The notes beneath the pieces were generated by a model, which worked only from the letters and a program-made list of their open reading frames with translations, did not search any database and was not told the DNA's origin. Positions 28,053 to 36,368 of a DNA stretch of 64,000 nucleotides are shown piece after piece. Source of the stretch: an uncultured Eubacteriales bacterium (GTDB taxonomy: Bacteria > Bacillota > Clostridia > Oscillospirales > Oscillospiraceae); contig ONIN01000001.1 in assembly GCA_900317905.1 (NCBI GenBank), positions 248,001 to 312,000 of the forward strand. Direction: 5' to 3'. Every line of letters begins with the position of its first letter. Position 1 is the stretch's first letter. The position numbers and the translations under genes were made by a program.

Positions 28053-28089
28053 AAAAGTTGATCTGTGCAAAAAATGCACAGTAACTTTT
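28053..28089. terminator. Hairpin downstream of radC, possible terminator
   Basis: Stem CTGTGCA / TGCACAG (28063-28081, five-base loop) extends with small bulges to AAAAGTT / AACTTTT. T-runs flank it on both strands. It is about 310 bases past the radC stop, so its owner is uncertain. Confidence 0.4.
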
Positions 28090-28184
28090 TTCTTCAGAAA
28101 TTCAATGGAATCAATGCATTTTCACTGAAAAAAAGCAAAATTTTTCGTAACAAAAGGGTGTCATTAGGTTTCCATAATTTTTTG

Positions 28185-28234
28185 TGTGGATATTTACCGG
28201 AGAGTTATCAACAGTTTCCACTGGTTTTTCAACA
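28185..28234. repeat. Cluster of DnaA-box-like 9-mers
   Basis: TGTGGATAT (28185-28193, minus orientation, 8/9), TTATCAACA (28205-28213, 8/9), a 6/9 word at 28214-28222 and TTTTCAACA (28226-28234, 7/9), compared with TTATCCACA. They lie within 50 bp inside AT-rich DNA. No dnaA, dnaN, rpmH or rnpA is nearby, so I do not call an origin. Confidence 0.4.
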
Positions 28235-28401
28235 ACCCAAAAACCTAGAAAACAGAACGGTTTTGAAAAAACCTTACTTTTTTTCCCAAACTTGAAACGA
28301 TATTTTGTTTCTATTTTTTTGAGAAATCAGTTTTCATAATCTCACAAAATATGCAAAACTCGGATTCCAAAAAAATACTTGACAAAAGAAAGTGCAGGAT
28401 T

Positions 28402-29091
28402 TTATCCGGGCCATACCGTTCCCAGCAGACCACTGTCCACGAAGGACACATAGTCCTCCCCTGCTACGATAATGTGATCCGAAAGTGTGATGCCCACATA
28501 GCGCAGCGCCTGGCGGATGGTTTCGGTGGTACGCTTATCCTGCATGGATGGCAGCGCAATGCCGTCCACATGATTGTGGCTGAGGATCACATAGGCAGCA
28601 TTCCGGCGCAGCGCTGTCTCCACGATGGTACGAATGGAAACATGGGCCTCATCCAGTGTGCCGCGTCCGATTTCCTCACAGGCAATCAGATCCCGCTTGC
28701 TGTCCAGGGTGATCAAATAGACTATTTCTTCCCTGGCGTGGAGATAGCGAGGGATCAGAAGCCTGCCGGCGTCATCACTGCTCATGATCTTCTGAACCTC
28801 ACCGGATTTTGACATGTGATAACGTCGATCCAAGGCAGGGATCAGCTTGATGAGCGCAGCAGCATTCTCCCCCACGCCCTTGATTTGCAGCAGCTCTTCT
28901 CTGGATGCCTCAAACACCGCAGACAGGGTGCCGAAGTGTTCCAGCAGCGCATGGGCAATGGTGTTTGTCTCTCTACGAGGGATGGCAAAGGTCAAAAGCA
29001 GTTCCAGTACATGAAGGTCAGGAAAGCCATCCAGCCCGCCGCGCCAGAAACGCTCTCTGAGCCGCTCGCGAGCACCGTCATGGCTGCTCAT
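28402..29091 (-). CDS. radC: RadC family JAMM/MPN protein
   Basis: 229 residues. N-terminal helix-hairpin-helix-like part (IKGVGENAAALI) and C-terminal JAMM metal site SHNHVDGIALPSMQD; the usual HNHPSG is HNHVDG here, but the His, His, Ser and Asp positions remain. Once called a DNA repair protein; the true role is unclear. ATG at 29091 has GAGGAG seven bases upstream and overlaps tsaD by 14 bases. Last gene of the uvrB-polA-rimI-tsaD-radC unit. Confidence 0.92.
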   Translation of the reverse strand: MSSHDGARERLRERFWRGGLDGFPDLHVLELLLTFAIPRRETNTIAHALLEHFGTLSAVFEASREELLQIKGVGENAAALIKLIPALDRRYHMSKSGEVQKIMSSDDAGRLLIPRYLHAREEIVYLITLDSKRDLIACEEIGRGTLDEAHVSIRTIVETALRRNAAYVILSHNHVDGIALPSMQDKRTTETIRQALRYVGITLSDHIIVAGEDYVSFVDSGLLGTVWPG

Positions 29092-30106
29092 AGGGGTACT
29101 CCTCGCTGAGATCCAGATTGGCCCAGGCATTCAGATCACTGTCGGCGATGATGCCCTTTTTGTATTCATAATAGGCCTGGCAGCCAATCATGGCGGCATT
29201 GTCTCCGCAGAGCTTCAGCGGCGGAACGAAGAGCTCTACGCCTTCCTTTGCACAGGCAGCCTCAAAATCCTTGCGGATCCTGGAGTTGGCTGCCACACCG
29301 CCGGCCACGGCGAGCTTGCCGTAGCCCAAAGCGCGCATCGCATCCATGGCTCTTGGCACCAGACTGTCGCTGACTGCTCGGCAGAAGCTGGCAGCGAGAG
29401 AGGCTCTGTCCAGAGGCTCATTTTTCTGTTCCGCATTGTGGGCCAGGTTGATGACGGCGGTCTTCAGGCCGGAGAAGCTCATGTCATAGGGGTGTCCGTC
29501 CACATGACCGATGGGAAGCGGATACTTCTGATCGTCGCCCCCTTTGGAGAGCTCGTCGATGGGCTTTCCGCCGGGATACGGGAGCCCCAGCACTCTGGCG
29601 GTCTTGTCGAAGCACTCCCCTGCCGCGTCGTCGCGGGTAGCGCCGAGGATGTGCATATCCGTATAATCCCGCACGTCTACGATCAGCGTGTTGCCGCCGG
29701 AGATGGCGAGGCAGACGAACGGCGGCTCCAACTCAGGATAAGCAATGTAATTGGCCGCAATATGGCCACGGATGTGGTGCACCGGGATCAGCGGCACGCC
29801 CAGCGCCATAGCTGCGGATTTGGCGAAGTTGACGCCAACCAGCAGGGCTCCGATCAATCCAGGGGCGCAGGTGACGGCCACCGCGTCAATATCGCCGCGG
29901 CTGAGGCCGGTCTCCGCCAGAGCGCGGTCGGCCAGCTGAGAGATAACCTCCACATGGCTTCTGGAGGCGATTTCCGGCACCACACCGCCATAGACCGCAT
30001 GAAGAGCAGCCTGAGAAAAAATCTGGTCGGTCAGAACCTCCCGCCCGTCGCGCACCAGGGCAACGGCGGTCTCGTCACAGGAGGATTCGATGGAGAGAAT
30101 GATCAT
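29078..30106 (-). CDS. tsaD: tRNA N6-adenosine threonylcarbamoyltransferase
   Basis: 342 residues. Transfers threonylcarbamoyl to A37 of ANN-decoding tRNAs. ASKHA fold with metal ligands His111 and His115 (HHIRGH), SIESSCDET at the N-terminus and AVAGGVAANSR later. Partner genes tsaB and tsaE are not in the window. Starts one base after the rimI stop. Confidence 0.96.
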   Translation of the reverse strand: MIILSIESSCDETAVALVRDGREVLTDQIFSQAALHAVYGGVVPEIASRSHVEVISQLADRALAETGLSRGDIDAVAVTCAPGLIGALLVGVNFAKSAAMALGVPLIPVHHIRGHIAANYIAYPELEPPFVCLAISGGNTLIVDVRDYTDMHILGATRDDAAGECFDKTARVLGLPYPGGKPIDELSKGGDDQKYPLPIGHVDGHPYDMSFSGLKTAVINLAHNAEQKNEPLDRASLAASFCRAVSDSLVPRAMDAMRALGYGKLAVAGGVAANSRIRKDFEAACAKEGVELFVPPLKLCGDNAAMIGCQAYYEYKKGIIADSDLNAWANLDLSEEYPYEQP

Positions 30107-30107
30107 G

Positions 30108-30560
30108 TCAGTCTAATTCCTTCCAATAATATGTCATCAGGATCGCGTCCTCTTTGGGGCGATCATAGTAACCTTTGCGCCGTCCCACTGTTTCAAAACC
30201 ATGGGATGCATAGAGGTTAATTGCGGGCTCATTGCTGTCGCGCACCTCTAAGGTGGCAAACAGCAGCTCCAGTTCCTCAGAACGTTTGAGCATGGCTTTC
30301 ACCAGGGCAGCGCCGATGCCGTTTCTCCGATAATCGGGATGCACAGCCACATTGCCGATATACCCCTCATCCATCACATGGAGCAGATTGATATAACCGA
30401 GGATGGTCTCCCCCTGTACCGCCAGCAGAAACTCATGGCGATCATCTGGCAGGAACCATTCCAGGGTCGAGCGCTTCCAGGGAACAGAGAAGCAAAGCGC
30501 TTCCAGCCGCTCCAGTTCGTCAAGATCCGCCTCATTGGCGCTTCGTATCGTGTACTCCAT
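30108..30560 (-). CDS. rimI: Ribosomal protein S18 alanine N-acetyltransferase (RimI, GNAT)
   Basis: 150 residues. GNAT acetyl-CoA loop VHPDYRRNGIGAALV and EVRDSN..AINLYASHGFE are clear. Position beside tsaD supports RimI over a general acetyltransferase. The ATG at 30560 overlaps the polA stop (TGATG) and has GGAGG seven bases upstream; a TTG one codon earlier is less likely. Confidence 0.9.
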   Translation of the reverse strand: MEYTIRSANEADLDELERLEALCFSVPWKRSTLEWFLPDDRHEFLLAVQGETILGYINLLHVMDEGYIGNVAVHPDYRRNGIGAALVKAMLKRSEELELLFATLEVRDSNEPAINLYASHGFETVGRRKGYYDRPKEDAILMTYYWKELD

Positions 30561-33220
30561 CAATGCGCCTCCGCCCAGCTGTGGCCGATCTTCGCGTCCA
30601 CCAGAAGAGGTACGCTGTAAGAAACCACGTTTTCCATTTCCTCTTTCAGAAGGGCTTTCACCGTCTCGGCCTCAGACTCCGGGCACTCAACGATAAGCTC
30701 GTCATGCACCTGCAGCAGGAGTCTCGCCTCCAGTCGCTCGGATTCGATCCGATTCGCAACCCGTACCATAGCCAGCTTGATGATGTCCGCAGCAGTGCCC
30801 TGAATGGGCATATTCAGCGCCACCCGCTCACCAAAACTGCGCATATTGAAGTTGCTGCTCTTGAGCTCCGGCAGATCCCTTCTGCGGCCGAACAGCGTCG
30901 TCACATAGCCGTCGACTTTTGCCTGCTCCTTGATGCGGTTCATATACTCCCGCACGCCGTGGTACTTGGCAAAATAGTTCTCCATATAGGCCTTGGCCTC
31001 ATTCTGGAACACGCCGATATCCTGGGCCAGTGAGAAGGCGGAAATGCCATACACGATCCCGAAGTTCACGGCCTTGGCTCTCGAGCGCATGAGGCTGGTG
31101 ACATCCGAAAGGGGCACATTGAACACCTGAGAGGCCGTGACCGCGTGGATATCCTCCCCGCTTCGGAAGGCATTGATCATGGTCTCATCTTCGGAGATAT
31201 GGGCCAAAAGCCGAAGCTCGATCTGGCTGTAGTCGGCATCCACCAAGACCTTCCCCGGCTCCGGAACGAACATCTTCCGGATCTCCGCACCCTGCGGCCG
31301 GCGGATCGGGATGTTCTGAAGATTCGGCTCCGTGGAACTCAGGCGCCCTGTGGCGGTGACCGTCATCTGGAAGCTGGTGTGGATGCGTCCATCCTCAGAG
31401 ATCTCCTTCAAGAGACCCTCGGCGTAGGTGCTTTTCAGCTTCGTGAGCACGCGATAATCCAGAATCTCTTCGATGATCGGGTGCTTGCCGCGTAGCTTAT
31501 CCAGTACGTCGGCATTGGTGCTCCAGCCGGTCTTGGTTTTCTTACCCGCAGGAAGCATCAAAACCTCGAACAGCACGTGGCCCAACTGCTTGGGAGACTG
31601 GATGTTGAATTCCTCCCCCGCATAGCTCCAGATGCTCTGCTGCAGCCGCTGGATTTCATCGGTCAAGCTGTCGCCAAAATCCACCAGCGCCTGCCGATCC
31701 ACCAAAAAGCCGGCAAGCTCCATTTTCGCCAAAACCGGGCAAAGAGGCAGCTCAATTTCATAGTAAAGCTTTGTCATGCCAAGAGAATCCAGCTTTTTCT
31801 TCATGGCCTCATGGAGACAGGCAAGAGACGCCGCCAGACTCAACTGTTCTCCGATGATGGCGGCCGCATCCGCAGCAGGCTCGTCCAGCAGAGACATCTG
31901 GTCTTCCCCGGTCTCCGGTCTCCAAGGCTCATAGCCGCAGTATTTCACGCAGAGGCTGCGGATCTCATAGCTTCCTGCGGTGGCGTCCAGCAGATAGGCA
32001 GCCAGCGCCGTATCGAAGACCCATCCGCCAGGTTCTTCGCCGAGGGCGAGCAAGGTCTTCTGAATGTTTTTAATGTTGTGTCCGACCTTTTGGATGGAGG
32101 GATCAAACAGCAGTTGAAGGGCAGCATCGTAATCGCCGCTGAAATCGTCGCGTCGGAGAAAATAACCAACAGCGTCGTTTCCCTGATCCATTTGGATGGC
32201 GACCATGTCCAGTTCCGGCTGGCACCAGTAATAATTTGGCGCATGATGCGCTTTCAATGCTTTGGATGCCTCCGAAGCATCGGCCTCGTTCTTGATCAAA
32301 ACCGAGGTGACCTCACCGGTGAACTGCTCCGGTTGAGCGGATTCCTCGTTAGGCTTTAGTCCCCACTGCTCGATGAACTTTGAGAATCCAAGACGCAGGA
32401 ACAGATCATACAGCTCCGGCTGGAAATCCCGGTTCCAAATCGCCGCGTCCGGCGAAAACTCGATGGGCGCGTCTGTGCGAATGGTGGCAAGGTCAAAGCT
32501 CAGGAAAGCGCTGTCCTTCCCTTCGATCAGTTTCTTTTTCACGCCGGGCTTCACGTCCAGAGCTTCCGGATCCTGATAAATCGCGTCCAGAGTATGGAAC
32601 CGCACCAGAAGATCCTTGGCGGTTTTCTCTCCGATACCGGGAACGCCTGGAATGTTGTCCGAGGCGTCTCCCATCAAGGCTTTCAGGTCGATCATGCGGA
32701 TGGGATCGAAGCCGTACTCCTCCTGAAACACAGCAGGAGAATAATCGATGGTCTCGGTCTTGCCCATGCGGCTTTTTACGTGGCAGACATGGGTCTTGTC
32801 CGTGATCAGCTGGAAACTGTCCTTGTCGCCGGTGACGACGGTGCACTGCCAGCCCGCGCCCTCACAGATCCGGGACACGGTGCCCAGCAGGTCATCGGCC
32901 TCCCAGCCCTCCAGCTCCAGCCGCCGGATGTGCATGGCGTCCAGAACCTCTTTCAGAATCGGCATCTGAACCGCCAGATCCTCCGGCATGGGTTTTCTCT
33001 GTGCTTTATAGCCTTCATATTGCTTATGGCGGAAGGTAGGCGCCTTAAGGTCAAAAGCCACACAGAGGGCGTCCGGCTTCTCCAGCTCCAGCATCCGGCG
33101 CAGGATCGTGAGAAAGCCGTAGACCGCGTTGGTGGGTGTTCCGTCCGGGGCGTTCAGCATCCGGATGCCGAAATAGGCACGGTTGACAATGCTGTTGCCG
33201 TCCAGAATCATTAATTTCAT
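30560..33220 (-). CDS. polA: DNA polymerase I
   Basis: 886 residues. N-terminal 5'-3' exonuclease (LILDGNSIVNRAYFG, GDKDSFQLI, GDASDNIPGVPGIGEKTA), then a 3'-5' exonuclease-like domain, then the polymerase with DADYSQIELRLLAH, the RAKAVNFGIVYG finger helix and QVHDELIVE. The proofreading domain lacks the first DxE motif and the middle Asp, so it is probably inactive, as in Bacillus Pol I. Seven bases... after uvrB in one unit, which suits gap filling after excision repair. Confidence 0.96.
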   Translation of the reverse strand: MKLMILDGNSIVNRAYFGIRMLNAPDGTPTNAVYGFLTILRRMLELEKPDALCVAFDLKAPTFRHKQYEGYKAQRKPMPEDLAVQMPILKEVLDAMHIRRLELEGWEADDLLGTVSRICEGAGWQCTVVTGDKDSFQLITDKTHVCHVKSRMGKTETIDYSPAVFQEEYGFDPIRMIDLKALMGDASDNIPGVPGIGEKTAKDLLVRFHTLDAIYQDPEALDVKPGVKKKLIEGKDSAFLSFDLATIRTDAPIEFSPDAAIWNRDFQPELYDLFLRLGFSKFIEQWGLKPNEESAQPEQFTGEVTSVLIKNEADASEASKALKAHHAPNYYWCQPELDMVAIQMDQGNDAVGYFLRRDDFSGDYDAALQLLFDPSIQKVGHNIKNIQKTLLALGEEPGGWVFDTALAAYLLDATAGSYEIRSLCVKYCGYEPWRPETGEDQMSLLDEPAADAAAIIGEQLSLAASLACLHEAMKKKLDSLGMTKLYYEIELPLCPVLAKMELAGFLVDRQALVDFGDSLTDEIQRLQQSIWSYAGEEFNIQSPKQLGHVLFEVLMLPAGKKTKTGWSTNADVLDKLRGKHPIIEEILDYRVLTKLKSTYAEGLLKEISEDGRIHTSFQMTVTATGRLSSTEPNLQNIPIRRPQGAEIRKMFVPEPGKVLVDADYSQIELRLLAHISEDETMINAFRSGEDIHAVTASQVFNVPLSDVTSLMRSRAKAVNFGIVYGISAFSLAQDIGVFQNEAKAYMENYFAKYHGVREYMNRIKEQAKVDGYVTTLFGRRRDLPELKSSNFNMRSFGERVALNMPIQGTAADIIKLAMVRVANRIESERLEARLLLQVHDELIVECPESEAETVKALLKEEMENVVSYSVPLLVDAKIGHSWAEAH

Positions 33221-33226
33221 GGTAGT

Positions 33227-35194
33227 TCAGCTCCTCTCGCCGCGCAGTTCTATGATTTGATCGCGGAGGATGGCGGCGTACTCGTACTCCAGCATCTGGG
33301 CTGCCTTTTTCATTTCCTTCTCCAGCCGCTCGATCTCAGCCTTCCGCTCGTGGGCAGTCATCTTAACACCGTCCTTGCGCATGGCTTCGGTGACATCGCC
33401 GGAGATCTCAATGAGCTCGTGGATATTCTTCACAATGGTCTTTGGAACAATGCCGTGGGCTTCGTTATAGGCCTGCTGCTTCTCTCTGCGGCGGTTGGTC
33501 TCCGTAATGGCGGCGTTCATGGCCGGGGTGATCTTATCGGCATACATGATGACGCGGCCTTCGGCGTTTCGAGCGGCGCGGCCTACAGTCTGGATCAGGC
33601 TGGTCTCGCTGCGGAGAAATCCCTCCTTGTCCGCGTCCAGAATCGCCACCAGCGACACTTCCGGCAGGTCCAGGCCTTCCCGGAGCAGGTTGATACCGAT
33701 GAGCACATCAAAAGCACCCATGCGCAGGTCGCGGATGATCTCCATACGCTCGATGGCGCTGATGTCGTGGTGCATGTAGCGGCACTTGATACCGGCGTTG
33801 GCAAGGTACTCCGTCAGATCCTCAGCCATCCGCTTGGTGAGGGTGGTGACAAGGGTACGCTGGCCCTTCTCTACCCGGTCGTTGATCTCGCCAATCAGGT
33901 CGTCGATCTGTCCCTCCACCGGGCGCACCTCGATCTCAGGATCCAGCAGACCCGTGGGACGGATGATCTGTTCTGCGATCTGGCCGGCACGCTCCCGCTC
34001 GAAGTCGCCGGGAGTGGCAGAGACGTAGACCGCCTGCTTGATCCGATCCTGAAACTCCTCAAACTTCAGCGGCCGGTTGTCGAAAGCAGACGGAAGCCGG
34101 AAACGGTACTCCACCAGAGTCTCTTTTCTGGCACGGTCACCCCGGTACATGGCCCGCACCTGCGGAAGCGTCACATGGCTCTCATCCACAAAGAGAATGA
34201 AATCCTCCGGGAAGTAATCCAGCAGAGTCATGGGCGCGCTGCCGGGTTTGCGTTCGGAAATAATGCGGGAATAGTTCTCGATGCCGGAGCAGTAGCCCAG
34301 CTCCTGCATCATTTCAATGTCATAATCCGTGCGCTGGCGGATGCGCTGGGCCTCCAGCAGCTTACCGTTGGCGGTGAACCAGGCCTCCCGCTCGTCGCAT
34401 TCTCTTCGAATCTCCTCAATGGCCCGGGCCATCTTGTCTTTCGTGGTGACATAGTGACTGGCGGGATAGATCGCCACATGGTTCAGGGTGCGGATGGGTG
34501 CGCCGGTGACGATGTTGATATCCGAGATCCGATCCACCTCGTCCCCGAAAAACTCCACCCGAACCGCATGATCCGATGCGTATGCCGGGAAAATGTCGAT
34601 GGTGTCGCCGCGCACCCGGAACATGTTGCGCTCGAAAGCGATGTCGTTGCGCTCATAGCGAATGTCGATCAGCTTGCGCATCAGTTCCTCCGGATCACGC
34701 CGCTGACCGGGACGCAGAGAGATGACCATATTGGCATAGTCGATGGGATCGCCCAGACCATAGATGCAGCTCACCGACGCCACCACAATTACGTCTCGCC
34801 GCTCAAAGAGGCTGGAAGTGGCACTGTGACGCAGGCGCTCGATCTCATCGTTGATAGAGGCATCCTTTTCGATAAAGGTATCCGTATGCGGGATATAGGC
34901 CTCCGGCTGGTAATAATCGTAGTAGCTCACAAAATACTCCACGGCGTTTTCCGGGAAGAACTCCCGAAACTCCGCGCAGAGCTGGGCGGCCAGGGTCTTA
35001 TTGTGCGCCAGAACCAGCGTGGGACGCTGGAGACGCTCGATGACCTTCGCCATGGTATAGGTCTTGCCGGAGCCGGTAACGCCCAGCAAAACCTGCTCCT
35101 CAATGCCGGCCTCCAGACCCGCAGCAAGCGCGTCAATGGCCTCCGGCTGGTCACCGGAAGGCTGATAATCCGAGACCACATGCAGCTTTGGCAA
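33227..35194 (-). CDS. uvrB: UvrABC system protein B
   Basis: 655 residues. Excision-repair helicase. Walker A GVTGSGKT at about 38-46, the damage-verifying beta-hairpin [13 protein letters not shown] box (FVDESHVTL), helicase motifs through QTVGRAARN, and a C-terminal UVR coiled coil. The start is TTG at 35194 with GGGGG eight bases upstream ([12 protein letters not shown]). First gene of the uvrB-polA-rimI-tsaD-radC unit. uvrA is not in the window. Confidence 0.96.
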   Translation of the reverse strand: MPKLHVVSDYQPSGDQPEAIDALAAGLEAGIEEQVLLGVTGSGKTYTMAKVIERLQRPTLVLAHNKTLAAQLCAEFREFFPENAVEYFVSYYDYYQPEAYIPHTDTFIEKDASINDEIERLRHSATSSLFERRDVIVVASVSCIYGLGDPIDYANMVISLRPGQRRDPEELMRKLIDIRYERNDIAFERNMFRVRGDTIDIFPAYASDHAVRVEFFGDEVDRISDINIVTGAPIRTLNHVAIYPASHYVTTKDKMARAIEEIRRECDEREAWFTANGKLLEAQRIRQRTDYDIEMMQELGYCSGIENYSRIISERKPGSAPMTLLDYFPEDFILFVDESHVTLPQVRAMYRGDRARKETLVEYRFRLPSAFDNRPLKFEEFQDRIKQAVYVSATPGDFERERAGQIAEQIIRPTGLLDPEIEVRPVEGQIDDLIGEINDRVEKGQRTLVTTLTKRMAEDLTEYLANAGIKCRYMHHDISAIERMEIIRDLRMGAFDVLIGINLLREGLDLPEVSLVAILDADKEGFLRSETSLIQTVGRAARNAEGRVIMYADKITPAMNAAITETNRRREKQQAYNEAHGIVPKTIVKNIHELIEISGDVTEAMRKDGVKMTAHERKAEIERLEKEMKKAAQMLEYEYAAILRDQIIELRGERS

Positions 35195-35227
35195 AGCCCA
35201 TTCCCCCTTTTAGATGCATAATATATG

Positions 35228-35256
35228 ATTTTAACACCCTGCACAAAAAATTACAA
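35228..35256 (-). promoter_or_regulatory. Promoter of uvrB
   Basis: TTGTAA, 17 bases, TAAAAT with extended TGT on the minus strand. No LexA-like box is evident. A 10-bp palindrome CGGAATTCCG lies just upstream. Confidence 0.6.
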
Positions 35257-35287
35257 GTCAAATCCGGAATTCCGCGCATTGTCGCAA

Positions 35288-35317
35288 TTGAAATCTCAAT
35301 GGATTCTGCGATATAAT
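35288..35317 (+). promoter_or_regulatory. Promoter of the patatin gene
   Basis: TTGAAA, 18 bases, perfect TATAAT on the plus strand, about 38 bases before the start. Confidence 0.7.
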
Positions 35318-35354
35318 AAGTATGTGAAATGTTAAACAGAAAGGATGCGACGTG

Positions 35355-36275
35355 ATGTTCAACGACACTACTTATTCCGGAATGGACTCCATGCCCAAAG
35401 GCCGGGCCAGAAGCTGGATCGTGCCCGGCTGCCTGGCGTTGGAGGGCGGTGCCTTTCGCGGTATGTACACGGAAGGGGTTCTGGACGCGCTGATGGAGGC
35501 AGATATCAATCTGCAGACCACCATCGGCGTCAGTGCCGGCGCGCTCAGCGGTATGAGCTATGTCTCCGGCCAAATCGGACGCGCGGCGCGAATGAATCTG
35601 CTCTACCGCCACGACAGCCGTTATGTGGGGCTCACCGCCATGAAGAACAACCACGGCGTCATCGGTTTTGATTTTATGTTCGGAGACGATGTCCCGGGCG
35701 TTGAGCCCTTCGACGAGGAGCGGTTTCTCCGTCCGGAGCGAAGATTCATCGCCGTGGCCTCTAATCTCACCACCGGTAAGCCGGAATATTTTGAGACCGG
35801 CAGAAGCGATCAGATCGTGCTGGCAGCACAGGCTTCCGCCTCCATGCCCTACATCTCTGAGCCAGTGATGATCGACGGCGTCCCCTATCTGGACGGCGGC
35901 TGCACCCTGAAAATCCCCTACCAGTGGGCGCTGGATCGAAACTTCCGAAAGATCGTAGTAGTGCGCACCAGACCCAGAGATTTCCGAAAAGAAGTGACGC
36001 CCCGGAAATCCCACGCCGCTGCTCACACGGTCTACCGCAACTATCCGGAATTTGCCGACGCGCTGGAAAAGAGCTCTGAGAACTACAACAAGCAGTGCGA
36101 AGAGCTTCTGGAGCTGGAAAAGAGCGGCCGCATCTTCGTCATCGCCCCCTCCCGCCCAGTGTTGATCAGCCGTCTGGAGGGCGACATGGAAAAGCTGGGC
36201 GCCCTCTATGATATGGGCTATCTGGACGCCAGAAACAGCATGGACGAACTGAAGAAATATCTGGAACTTGTATGA
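35355..36275 (+). CDS. Patatin-like phospholipase
   Basis: 306 residues. The Ser-Asp dyad hydrolase signs are present: oxyanion loop EGGAFRG near 30-36, nucleophile Ser60 in GVSAG, and DGG after PYLDGG. Closest in type to bacterial YjjU/RssA-like proteins, likely acting on lipid esters; no membrane segment is seen. AAGGA lies nine bases before the ATG; a GTG one codon earlier is possible. Divergent from uvrB; ended by 36278-36309. Confidence 0.9.
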   Translation: MFNDTTYSGMDSMPKGRARSWIVPGCLALEGGAFRGMYTEGVLDALMEADINLQTTIGVSAGALSGMSYVSGQIGRAARMNLLYRHDSRYVGLTAMKNNHGVIGFDFMFGDDVPGVEPFDEERFLRPERRFIAVASNLTTGKPEYFETGRSDQIVLAAQASASMPYISEPVMIDGVPYLDGGCTLKIPYQWALDRNFRKIVVVRTRPRDFRKEVTPRKSHAAAHTVYRNYPEFADALEKSSENYNKQCEELLELEKSGRIFVIAPSRPVLISRLEGDMEKLGALYDMGYLDARNSMDELKKYLELV

Positions 36276-36277
36276 TA

Positions 36278-36309
36278 AAACCGGCTTGACCCAAGAATCA
36301 AGCCGGTTT
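36278..36309 (+). terminator. Hairpin after the patatin gene
   Basis: Stem AAACCGGCTTGA / TCAAGCCGGTTT with an eight-base loop, three bases after the stop. The T-run is short. Confidence 0.7.
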
Positions 36310-36329
36310 CAGACTGTTGAGAAACGATC

Positions 36330-36361
36330 AAAACCAGGACTGCGGACGCAGCCCTGGTTTT
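36330..36361. terminator. Terminator of the large oxidoreductase gene
   Basis: Stem AAAACCAGG-CTGC / GCAG-CCTGGTTTT with one mismatch and a GGAC loop, downstream of the minus-strand gene. Confidence 0.75.
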
Positions 36362-36368
36362 ATGGTTT

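Larger units (their letters stand above)
27940..28401. other. AT-rich gene-free stretch (462 bp)
   Basis: No gene is supported on either strand. It holds a promoter and palindrome for the EamA gene (27971-28007), a hairpin (28053-28089), a direct repeat TGCAAAAAATGC at 28007-28018 and 28066-28077, four DnaA-box-like words (28185-28234), and T-rich runs (about 28270-28330). A 76-codon plus-strand frame (28065-28295) has no ribosome site and is not called. Confidence 0.6.

Noticed and set aside
28185..28234. Calling this region the replication origin
   Set aside because: Boxes are imperfect and few, and dnaA, dnaN, rpmH and rnpA are absent nearby.
28065..28295. 76-codon plus-strand frame in the AT-rich gap
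   Set aside because: No Shine-Dalgarno, no recognisable protein features, and the DNA reads better as DnaA-box-like words and T-runs.
28379..28384. Perfect TTGACA facing into the end of radC
   Set aside because: No acceptable -10 at 16-19 bases, and no plus-strand gene follows.
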